64,000 nucleotides of DNA from Bolinopsis microptera. Its lineage: Eukaryota; Ctenophora; Tentaculata; Lobata; Bolinopsidae. The notes below the pieces were generated by a model. It was not told where the DNA came from and did no database searches. It saw only the letters and a list, made by a program, of their open reading frames with translations. This document shows positions 1 to 11,056 of this stretch, piece after piece. How positions within the stretch are numbered: position 1 is the first letter of the stretch; each line of letters starts with the position of its first letter. The DNA lies in assembly GCF_026151205.1 (NCBI RefSeq), contig NC_087078.1, forward strand, positions 3,613,675 through 3,677,674. The letters are read 5' to 3'. A program made the translations under genes and the position numbers.

Positions 1-67
1 CATATTAAAAAGTTAAAAGCGAACCTGGTTGAATAATACAAATCTAGATACCATATTAAAAGCTGAC

Positions 68-1214
68 CTGGTTGATGATGTACATGATGGTGGAGATGGA
101 GACCCACTCTCTAGCATGGATGCCTGCGTCAATAAGGATTATTGGTTTGGTTGGAGCTGGTCCGATGTCTTTACTTACTCGCAATACGTACATGTTGCGC
201 TTCTCAAATGTTTCACCTGTAGATATTTGTAACTACATATAACCAGTTACTTGGCATGTAGATGCATTACAAATTTAAAATTTTGATGCTCAGAATATGG
301 TGTTCGTAGAACTTTTACGAAACACTAATACGAAACGATTTAAAAACACTAAATAATAGTAAAACTTACCGATTATATCGAGTCTGGCAATGTCACTATA
401 TGTGTTGTTGATTTTCTTCAGTTCTTTCTCTATGTCTTCGAAAACGTTAAAGCTATCATAGTCGTAATTATCTGTGGAAAATCTGATAAATTGACGCTTT
501 CATGGAGAATTCTAGCGCCGTAGGCTGTAGCAGCCCAAAAACGTTAAAAACCTGTCTTATTCTACTACAGTCCAATTTTGACCCAATTCTAAACTTATAT
601 GATGCTTGGGTTGAAAATGTTTTGAGTTGAAACGTTTTCTATCTGAATAAATAAATGTACGGTGTACACCAAAGGAGGCTAAAAAGAGTAACAAACCATT
701 TGCACTCCTCTTCTTCATGGTCACATGACGTTTAATTCTCTCCTCCACATCCTCTATCATGACGCTGGACACGATGCCCGCATCTTCTATTGCTCTGGTG
801 AACCTCTCCTTCTTCTCTAGATTCACCATCACGTCCACATAGCCATCAGGACGGTTTAATTCGGCCCATTCGTTTAACTGCGGAAATCACTGTTATACTT
901 AGCAAACAAATTGATTTAAGATACGCTGAAGAACGTAAGGATTAAGGAGAATATACTTATGGCTTTATAGGACTGCCTTCATAACTGCTGACTAACACAT
1001 TTTAAACTTTTGGACTCTACCAAGAGAACCGACTAACCTCATATTCGTCAGCTAGTCGCAGTGCTGTGTCCACCAGGTCACTGTCACTTGCCTGCAGCCT
1101 CAACACCTGGAACCCCGTACGGTCTGGTGACTGTGGCTCTACCACACGACCTTCTCCTCCTTTTATCACAGATAACAAAAGAGTTAACACGACACTCAGA
1201 CCATTGTATCGCAT
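68..1214 (-). CDS. M14 metallocarboxypeptidase, 5' four exons (gene continues off the left edge)
   Basis: Four exons can be spliced in phase: 1214-1038, 877-697, 471-370 and 216-68, all with GT-AG introns. Exon 1 starts with Met and a hydrophobic signal peptide (about residues 5-20) and, with exon 2, encodes the activation propeptide; the stretch IEDAGIVSSVMIEDVEERI fits the end of a carboxypeptidase A/B pro-domain. Exons 3-4 begin the catalytic domain and carry DAGIHAREW, the first zinc-binding motif HxxE (His and Glu ligands). In the family, this is a secreted zymogen that removes C-terminal residues of peptides, usually in digestion. The substrate-specificity pocket, third zinc ligand and catalytic Glu would lie in exons outside the window, so A-type versus B-type cannot be decided. 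The domain identity is secure; exact exon ends are inferred from splice consensus and phase. Confidence 0.88.
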
Positions 1215-4200
1215 ACTGGAGGCAGGAAGTAACGGGGTTAGTTCACAATTGTAGTGAGAGAGAGGAGGAGGAGGAGGAGTGTTGTATAAAACAGAGGAAA
1301 TTAGGGTGGGTCAGCACATTGAAATGAGCTCTCAGATCCACGTGGAGTTGGGATCACATTAAAAGAAGAAAGAAAGCAACAATTACCACAAGCACCACAA
1401 TTCTCTCGTCTCCTCCACAATTTGAATTATTGCACAAGCGTATTCAGAGGCTTTGAAGTATTAAATATTGCGGTGACAATCATGCACTGTGGGAGCAATG
1501 GGACAGCAGTGTCAAACGGTATTTAAATGTTGTAATTAGACCACGAAACAAAAAGATATTACACTATCGAGGGATCTGTCTATCCAAGAGGAATATTAGT
1601 TGAAGCACGGGAATGACTATTTGTAATGAGATGCGGTGCTGATATTATAATTTTATAATTAAGGTGTTATGACGACATCAAGTTTGTTAAATCATGTCAT
1701 GGCACCCTATTTGAACCAAAGCTGACAAAATTCCTAAAATTTGAAGTTGCCAATGACAGCATCCGGAAGGAACGGTGCTGTTTTTGGAGCTTGAGCTGCA
1801 AACTTTCTAATCAGCTAATTACTGCTAATTAATTGGTTAATCAAGAGTTATTGTAGTGCTGACTAAGACGGTAAAATTACTAAACGTATTATTATATATT
1901 ACGAAGCGAACCAATTTGGGTAAAACAAAAAGTAGAATCAGTGTTGGGTTATGTCGTTATTTACAAAACGTTGCAAATGCCACTACCCTTCTTCTCGGTC
2001 AGGTCATTGATCACTGGGGGAAAATACCATACAATGATGATGACGAAAGGAACAAAATAGTTGTGTAGTTAACGAAGAGATTATTATGATATCGATTAAT
2101 GGAAAGATCACAAGCCTAGCAAGTAATTAAGTAACGTGATGACCACATAGAACGTACAACCAAGAACAGATCTAAGCAATATAAAAACATGGTCAGAACG
2201 CATTGTTACATGTGACAACACGCATTGTTACATGTGACAACGGATAATATATGCCGACAACATCGTGTCTCTGAATTTCAAATCCACCTGAGCGGCTTTC
2301 TGCTAAAAATTTTCGCCAGCTGGACCAAATCTAATGAACACGTGAAATAATGTATATTTTAACTGTTTAATGAGAGAGACCGAGTACTAGGATGATTTTG
2401 TTCCTTTTTAAAACAGCTTTTTTCTTCAGAACAATGGAGATAGAACTTGTTAAATTTAACAATGACGCTGTTCAGACCTAGGTGGGGTAAGAACAAAGCT
2501 TGAAGACACTCAATAAACTACCTGCCAGATTGCTTAATACACAAGTTGACGATATCGTGTGGGGTTAGGACCGTGGTATTTAGTGGTGACATCACGATTA
2601 AACGGCAATAAAATGACGTCATGACGTGAAATATCTGCAGAGAAATGCAGGGTGGATAGGTGTGGTGACACGGGGTGGCAACAACATGTGGCAACATCCT
2701 GTTGCTGGAGTAAGTCATTGTGGAGTATCCATTGTAATTTGTTAATAAGATTATAATTGGAGGGTATTATTGTTCTAACCGATTGTTAACACGAAGTTCA
2801 TCACCTGCATTCTTTAAGTCAGGGATAGGAAAGCTGGGTTGTGAAGAGCTTATAAAGGTTCCATAAAATTGAAGCAAGGCCGCCCTGGAACGGATATTAA
2901 TGAATAACCTGCTTTATTTATACTGCAAATATATTATGTGCTTGGATTACGTGAGTTGTGACCTAAGTTGGGTCTTTCTTCGGACCTCTCCGAACAATGC
3001 TGTAGTCGTCATTCGGCCTGTAGCGGAGAGGTCCATGATGTAAAGATTCACCAGTAGAAACGGTCGGGCGTATAAAAACTATTAGTACTCTAGTGTACCA
3101 ATTTAGAATTGGTGGTTTTTAGACATTTTTGGTTAGGTCAGCCGATCAAAATACATATAAAAATCAATCCAATCATAACTGGACCTCTTTAAATTTTAAT
3201 CGATTGTACAGTCTAACATACGTTTAGCAAGGTATGTTCAATGTTCCAAGTGTTTCGAGTAGAAATACCGGGTGGGGCTGTCTATTTTCATTATCAGAGA
3301 TCTCAACAACCAATTCTAAATCGTTCCAACTTCCACTACACCATAGTACTAGTATAGTAGGAACACGACTCCACTTTCTAGAATATCTATAGAAAATACA
3401 ATTTCTGGCGAAATGGATGCTGCAGTTCTTCAGTGACCGGACTTTTATTGAATAGGATTTAATGGAGCAGGTATGATATTGGATGAAATCCAATGGATTT
3501 AGTCACGTGATACTATTTGGTACTGCCTTACTGAGTGACTTACTACTCACTCTAGTATTGGTTGTAGATCCACCGTCCACCATTATGCAAATCAGTGTAA
3601 TATCGAAACGGCTAATCTGGAACTACCGAACTTAGTCCTTTTGGAAGGACAGACAAAGAAAAAAAAAAAGTAATAGCTACGGCAGAAGTAGAGACAATAT
3701 CAAATATTCATCAAGGCAAGTGTGTCATTATTACTCAACAGCAAAGTTAGCTTAATAAATGAAAGCTCCGTCATTCCTTAGCTTGGTACCTTCTACTCTC
3801 TTTTGTGTTAAAGGTCAACTGTATGGATGATGGTAGAATAGGGTGAATTATTAAGATATTATTAATGCATTCAACACAAAGATGTGTATATTTCATGTTT
3901 AATTCATGTTTAATTCCTGTTTATAGTGCTCGAAATATGCATATAATGATAGAACTAAATATTTTAATTGCTATTAGTACCGTATAAAAACGCTGAACTC
4001 CACTCCATTCCTGACCACTGAAACCTATAATTCGCTTTATGACTCAGCCTTTTTTCCAAAGATATCCCTTTACCAAAAAGTCAAAAAACTGGTACCATTC
4101 ATAACAATAAAGGTACGCAAACATCTATTTTTTGAGCAAGTAATTCTTGCCCCTCAGAACTCGGAAGTTTTGTCAGCTGCTATCATAAATTCGAGATTAA

Positions 4201-5701
4201 ATAATAAAGATTCGGGTTGGTTCAGCTTACTCCTACAAGCACCTATCGCAGTTAAATAGGCTGAGATATGCTCATATCACTATCACGGGGTGAGGTCCGA
4301 CGTCACGTGATTATACCAGGATAAAAGGATCATGACAATATCTGGTACATTAAAGCTGGTCACGTTGGGTTTGTAGCTATTATCTCTCGTAATATTATAC
4401 TGAATACTGAATACTGATTGGATTATAAGATTAGCAAGATTTTTGGTCTGCAGGGAGGAGATTTTGGCGAATCGTGGCGGTTTGGATGCTACCATCTGAT
4501 TTAATATCTTTTCTCGCCATTATTACTTAAACTTGTAAATTGTGGGACCTCGTGAGTGGCTTATAAACGAAATTTAAAGTAATATGCTTGGTTTAGATTT
4601 GAGACATGCGCCGTCGACGTTTAATCCTGCGTCGTTGACGTGACAAATAAATAAAATTGAAAGACACTTTAAGAACGATAAGGATGACTGTAAAAAGTAT
4701 AACTATTAAAATATAAAATGCACAGCTCTGTGTGAAATATTTTCTTATTGTCGATTAGAAATCTCAAAAATTCGAATTAAAAAGGCCATACAATAATCAT
4801 TGTGTCGGATCGTACTCGTAAAATGAAACACCTATAAAAGCTAACTGTGAAAGGATATCAATATGTATATTAAAGTATTAAGTTGTTTTCCAGAGTCCAT
4901 CGTATAAATATAATATCAGCTATCCTATGAGTACTCAGTGCATTGATCATATAATCCTATGTGTACATTGTTCATATACAGGGTGTCCCAAAGAAAGCAC
5001 CCAAGTGACTATTAAAAATAACACGCCTCAGATTTGGCTTTACGACTTGAAACTACTCAAGTCATGATGTGTTACGATGCCCCAAAATCTGTGTAAAAAT
5101 TTCAGAGCAACCTTCCATCAAGATTCAAAACCCTGTCCATTTGGCCCATTGATTTTTTCCAGAACGGGTACTTACTGGTTGGATCTCTATTAAAAAGCTT
5201 ATTGAACTTTTGCTGAGTACATTTCATTGTACAATGACGAGTTCGACCTTAGAAAATCAGAGAGTGTCTATATATGGAATAGTTGGTGAAGTTTGTATCA
5301 CTTTCAGCTCAGAAAAAAAAAACTTGAAAGTAGATAGATAATTGAATGAAATGTTTTGGCTTGGAAATCGTTTTCGCTTTGAAATTTAATCTTGAAAAGT
5401 ATACAATTAGAAGATAATAAGCTTAAAATAGATGTCCAAAAACAACAAACTGCTAATCCCACATAAAACATTATTCGTGAGCAGACGAATAAATTATAAA
5501 AGCCTTATCAATTTCATCAAATAATTGGCAGCTATATGTTTATACCAAATTGAGTGGTCAGATTCTCCAAGAACCGGGGAGCATTCAAGAAATAGTACAT
5601 CATTACACAACAGTACGACCGGTATATACATGAGGTAAGGAGGTACGAACAAAAGAGTTCTACAATAGAGCTATAACAAAGAAGAAACGTTCTGTTTGAG
5701 T
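1215..5701. other. Intergenic AT-rich stretch, no gene recognised
   Basis: No exon-like stretch with family resemblance was found on either strand. Small structures only: a purine (GAG)n run near 1258-1280 just upstream of the carboxypeptidase start, a 22-bp direct repeat pair near 2197-2241, an 11-bp inverted repeat (GGACCTCTCCG and its complement) near 2985-3035, and a GGGTGTCCCAAA motif near 4981 that looks like a transposon end but has no partner that I could find. Short ORFs here (for example at 1856-2068 and 3224-3493) have no recognisable composition. Confidence 0.5.
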
Positions 5702-7172
<1,471 letters not shown>

Positions 7173-7208
7173 AAACAGGAATTAAACAGGAATTAAACAG
7201 GAATTAAA
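7173..7208 (-). repeat. 11-bp tandem repeat forming the LINE 3' tail
   Basis: Three copies of AAACAGGAATT (plus strand) at 7173-7183, 7184-7194 and 7195-7205 plus a partial fourth, at the 3' end of the LINE. Microsatellite-like tails are known for CR1/L2-type LINEs and serve in priming of reverse transcription. Confidence 0.75.
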
Positions 7209-7451
7209 CAAAATTGGGTCAAACGGCAGATGCCGTGTCTGACCAATATAGGAATAGAAGGTTTAATATTCAAAACTACCCCAATGTAACAAATAACCAA
7301 ACAAGGTGGTAAAAGTAGATAGCCATGTAAAATAATATAGCACAGATAGCACAGTCGTATGCAGAAAAAACTCAGCCAAGAGCACTCAACAATGACAAAG
7401 AAAGTATCATACAATGTCCACACACTTATCAAAATATACAAAACACGACAT

Positions 7452-10112
7452 TCATTCAGTATTTTTCTTCGGGAACCTCCGTTCATCGACCTTATTTAAA
7501 AACCGTCCAATGTCTCTAATAGTTGTTGAGTCGTCGAAGATTTCTCCCGGTTCTTCTCTCATTACTAACAGGTCCCTCGTTCGTTGATGCAGGTTTTTGC
7601 GTAGGTCTTCATATAGGGGGCATTCGTAGAGGATGTGATGCTCATCTTCTATCACTGGATAGGCCCCTGGTAGCTCATAGAGAAGATCTAACAAGTCATC
7701 GTCACTTGAGCAGCAATGTCTGCAGGCCCGATGTTTTATGTTAAACCGCTTTTTGCCGTAGCGACCAGTTTCAACGTTAAAGCGGTGGGAGCTGCTTCTG
7801 AATTGCGCGATCTTCTTTGAGCAGTTAGGTTTAAGATCAAGGGCTAGATACGTCTCTTGAGCAAACTTTCTCTTCACTAAGTTGTAGAATGATAGTTTTC
7901 TGTTAGATGTCCTTTCTGTTTCCCATGAGTTTATAAACCACTTTTGTAAACTCTTTCTAATCTGGCTTGGTCTTAATCCTTGGTTTCTCTCTGATGCCTC
8001 GATGGTTTCTTGCATCTGCTCGAGAGTGGAGAACCAGCTCAGGTTTAGGGTCGCCTGCTCTTCGAAAGCGTGTCTAGCAAAGCAGTCACGACCGTCTACA
8101 ACCATTTGTTCAAGTCTTTCTTTGTAGTTAAACACTTGCTTTGATAGCGTGATGCCTAGTGGATGCCTGCCTGTGTCACCCCATATCGCAGCATTGGATG
8201 TTGACTTCCTCACCCCTAAGGTCCATTTCAAAAGAGACAGATGAAAGTTCTCTAGAGGGTCCCTGGCAATGAGTGTACACACGTTTCCTGTTTCTGGTGT
8301 GGTACTCGTGTTTGTGGGGAAGTTGCGGAACAGAGCTGTGCTTGGCAGCCACACTTGGCAACCATACGACACCACAGGTACAATAAGTGTATCATATAGC
8401 TTGAACAGTATAGATTTCCTGATGTGGCGGGTATCAATGTAGCTTTTCAAGGAGAAATAACTTCTTAATGCTTTTTGCCTCAGCTTTTGTTGTGTTAGCT
8501 TAAGTGATCCGCTCAGAGTAAATGTAATGCCAAGGTAACAGTACTCTCTCCCGGAGGGGATCTGTTGTTCTCCCAGTTTGAACTCATGACTTTCCTTCAG
8601 ATGCCTTCCTGTTGGGTTAAACACAAGGACTGAAGTTTTTCCAATGTTTACTGTCAGGCCCCATTCTGAGCAGTAATTGTTTAGGACATCAAGCATTTGT
8701 TGAAGACTGTGTTTGTTGAGGGCTAGAAGGACAAGGTCGTCTGCCCATAGCAGATGAGTTATATCTGTATCATTTAGGACAGGGACTTTCACTCCTTCGA
8801 TGTTGTTGAGATCATGTGAAAGCTGGTGGACAAAGCATTTAAACAGTTCAGGGGACATGGGGTGTCCTTGCTCGGTACCACATAATATGTCGATCTTCTG
8901 TGACAGCTTGTCTAGTAGCTTCACTTTGGCTGAGGAGTTTGAGTACATGAACTTAATGCACTCAAAGAATCTCCCTTGAATACCCATTTTCCACAACTTG
9001 TATAGGAGTGCCTCACGACAGATGGAATCAAACGCTTTGGCATAATCGACAAAGCATGTGTATAGCCTTTGGCGTTTCTTGGTGACATACTTTTCCACGC
9101 AGGTTGAAAGTGTGAAAATGTGGTCTGCTGTCTGTGCGTCTTTACAGAAACCTAGTTGGTTGGCTGTATCAGGATCACATTGATCACGGAATGATATCAA
9201 TCTTTTCAGCAATATGCTTGCAAAGAGCTTTCCGAGATTGCTCGCTACAGCGATGGCTCTGTAGTTGTTTGGATCATAGATATCACCTTTTTTGTGTAGT
9301 GGTGTAACTACTGATGAAGTCCATGGGTAAATTGATAGGCTTAGGCAGTGGTTGAAGAGGTTGAGGACTGCTTTGAGCATGGATCGTGTTGAGGCTTTGA
9401 AGAATTCATTAGAAATTAGATCTTCGGAAACTGCCTTTCCTTTTTTAGTGGCCTTAATGCAAGCACACAGCTCTTCCATCTTTATATCTTGATCCAAAAG
9501 CTTGGTCAGGTCGTCACAAATGTTGTTTTTCTGCATCTTTGACTGTAGCTCTGCGATCTTAGAGTCTTTGATGTTCTTTTTGCCGTAAAGTTCACTGAAG
9601 AACTTGCAAAAGTTGATCATATCGAAGGCATCAAGACTGGTTGCAGGCGATTTTGTATTTTTAAGAGCTTTGAAGGATTTCCAGCAGATGTTGTTCCCTG
9701 TTTCTATGTCCTTGCAAAGCTTCTCAAAGAATTCTGATCGCTTATGTCTGATCATCTTTCTATATTGTCGCCGAGTGTCGTAATAAGAGTCCCTGAGGAG
9801 CTTGTCCAATGGGGATCTTCCATACTTTTTTGCTAGAATGTTGAGTGTCCTCTTAAGACGGATACATTCACTGTCAAACCATGCCATTTTTGGCTTCATT
9901 CGACTCTTCTTTTTGGTGCTACCATATTTATTATGTCTCGGCCCTTTCTGACGACTTGAGGCGTTTTTTCGGGGCATCACTTGTTCAGCAACCTGATGAT
10001 ACAGCTCAACAATTTGGTTGTTAAGGTTAAGAACGTCTTGAGGGGTTTTGCATGAACTTGTAGCTAGAGTTTCCGTCTTTTCCTTTATACTAGGGTCACC
10101 CATAGCTAGCAA
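7452..10112 (-). CDS. LINE ORF2, reverse-transcriptase part
   Basis: The open frame encodes a non-LTR reverse transcriptase. Visible motifs in order are the RT-A box FVDYAKAFDSI, the B box EQGHPMSPELF, the catalytic LLWADDLVLL (WADD in place of the common YADD or FADD), GKTSVLVF, and YLGITFTLSG. Near the C-terminus a Cys/His cluster (CRHCC followed by EDEHHILYECPLYEDLR) matches the zinc-binding end of many LINE ORF2 proteins. The first apparent codon at 10112 is TTG; the same frame runs further upstream, to a stop near 10180, without an ATG. This part is therefore the continuation of the endonuclease frame and not a separate gene. Confidence 0.93.
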   Translation of the reverse strand: MLAMGDPSIKEKTETLATSSCKTPQDVLNLNNQIVELYHQVAEQVMPRKNASSRQKGPRHNKYGSTKKKSRMKPKMAWFDSECIRLKRTLNILAKKYGRSPLDKLLRDSYYDTRRQYRKMIRHKRSEFFEKLCKDIETGNNICWKSFKALKNTKSPATSLDAFDMINFCKFFSELYGKKNIKDSKIAELQSKMQKNNICDDLTKLLDQDIKMEELCACIKATKKGKAVSEDLISNEFFKASTRSMLKAVLNLFNHCLSLSIYPWTSSVVTPLHKKGDIYDPNNYRAIAVASNLGKLFASILLKRLISFRDQCDPDTANQLGFCKDAQTADHIFTLSTCVEKYVTKKRQRLYTCFVDYAKAFDSICREALLYKLWKMGIQGRFFECIKFMYSNSSAKVKLLDKLSQKIDILCGTEQGHPMSPELFKCFVHQLSHDLNNIEGVKVPVLNDTDITHLLWADDLVLLALNKHSLQQMLDVLNNYCSEWGLTVNIGKTSVLVFNPTGRHLKESHEFKLGEQQIPSGREYCYLGITFTLSGSLKLTQQKLRQKALRSYFSLKSYIDTRHIRKSILFKLYDTLIVPVVSYGCQVWLPSTALFRNFPTNTSTTPETGNVCTLIARDPLENFHLSLLKWTLGVRKSTSNAAIWGDTGRHPLGITLSKQVFNYKERLEQMVVDGRDCFARHAFEEQATLNLSWFSTLEQMQETIEASERNQGLRPSQIRKSLQKWFINSWETERTSNRKLSFYNLVKRKFAQETYLALDLKPNCSKKIAQFRSSSHRFNVETGRYGKKRFNIKHRACRHCCSSDDDLLDLLYELPGAYPVIEDEHHILYECPLYEDLRKNLHQRTRDLLVMREEPGEIFDDSTTIRDIGRFLNKVDERRFPKKNTE

Positions 10113-11056
10113 GAATTTGAGCTCAGCATTATCCTTATTTCTTCTGAAAGGGTTATGTTGTGTCTCAGGCTAAGTGTTGTGACAGAGGGTTTGTGATCGG
10201 AGAATTTGTTCAAATCTAGGACTCTAAAACTCTTAACGATCGCTTTTATGTCAGCTCCTACAGCAACATAGTCTACAACGCTAGCTCCGCCATAATTCAC
10301 CGATGTGAATTCCCCTAAGGAATCGCCAAGTACGCTGCCGTTTAGGATGGTTAGATTTGCACAGGCCAGAAAGTCAAGGAGTAACTTTCCTCTAGGATTA
10401 ACCATCTGGTCCTTGCTAGAACGATCATTGAGACAGGGGTGGCTGCGTTGGCTAAATGGGTTTGCAGCAGATAATGCTTCAGTATCTTCCTCGATGGTGT
10501 TGTTCAAGGTTGCGGTCCTTGCATTGAAATCACCTGCTAGTATCACCTTCCTACCGTTTTGAATACTATTCATGGTGAAGTCAAGTAAGTTGTCTAGAGT
10601 TGAAGCATCGTCATCGGATGTACTTTTGCTTGATTTCAATCTCTTCTTGTAGGAAGAGTGCTCAGGGGAGTCGTATAAGTTGATGATAACTAGTTCATCG
10701 ACAGCACTCTCACTTCCTAGTTTTATCCTTACTGATTGGATGTCACTACAATTGGATGTTATTTCTTTGATATCCTTGGCAATAGACCTGTGGACACCAA
10801 TGCAAAGTCCTCCTGAGCGACTGTTTGGTCTGTTAGCATTAAAACATTTGTAGTCTGGAACAAATATTTTACTCTTGGTTTCCTGAAGACAGAAAATGGG
10901 ACAAGAAGTGACAATGGCAGCAAATTCAGTATCATCAATTTTCCTGCCTTCTTTCCCGTTTGAAGCATCGTGTATGTTCCACGAAAGGATTTTCAATGTC
11001 TCCCTGTTGTGGGAAGGCAATCTGATCAGGACATCAGTTGTTTTGGGACTATCCAT
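10106..11056 (-). CDS. LINE ORF2, AP-endonuclease part
   Basis: An APE-type endonuclease of the EEP fold. The catalytic landmarks are present in order: LSWNI, CLQETKS, GGLCIGV, LAGDFNART, SVVDYVAVG and FSDHKP. It nicks target DNA to prime reverse transcription. The likely start is the ATG at 11056-11054, which overlaps the ORF1 stop in the string ATGGATAG; the frame is open upstream to 11197 but that part overlaps ORF1 and looks non-functional. The frame ends at a TAG at 10106-10108, about 20 codons past the SDHKP motif, while the RT frame is already open there. This is best read as a single-base frameshift in this copy. Confidence 0.9.
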   Translation of the reverse strand: MDSPKTTDVLIRLPSHNRETLKILSWNIHDASNGKEGRKIDDTEFAAIVTSCPIFCLQETKSKIFVPDYKCFNANRPNSRSGGLCIGVHRSIAKDIKEITSNCSDIQSVRIKLGSESAVDELVIINLYDSPEHSSYKKRLKSSKSTSDDDASTLDNLLDFTMNSIQNGRKVILAGDFNARTATLNNTIEEDTEALSAANPFSQRSHPCLNDRSSKDQMVNPRGKLLLDFLACANLTILNGSVLGDSLGEFTSVNYGGASVVDYVAVGADIKAIVKSFRVLDLNKFSDHKPSVTTLSLRHNITLSEEIRIMLSSNSC

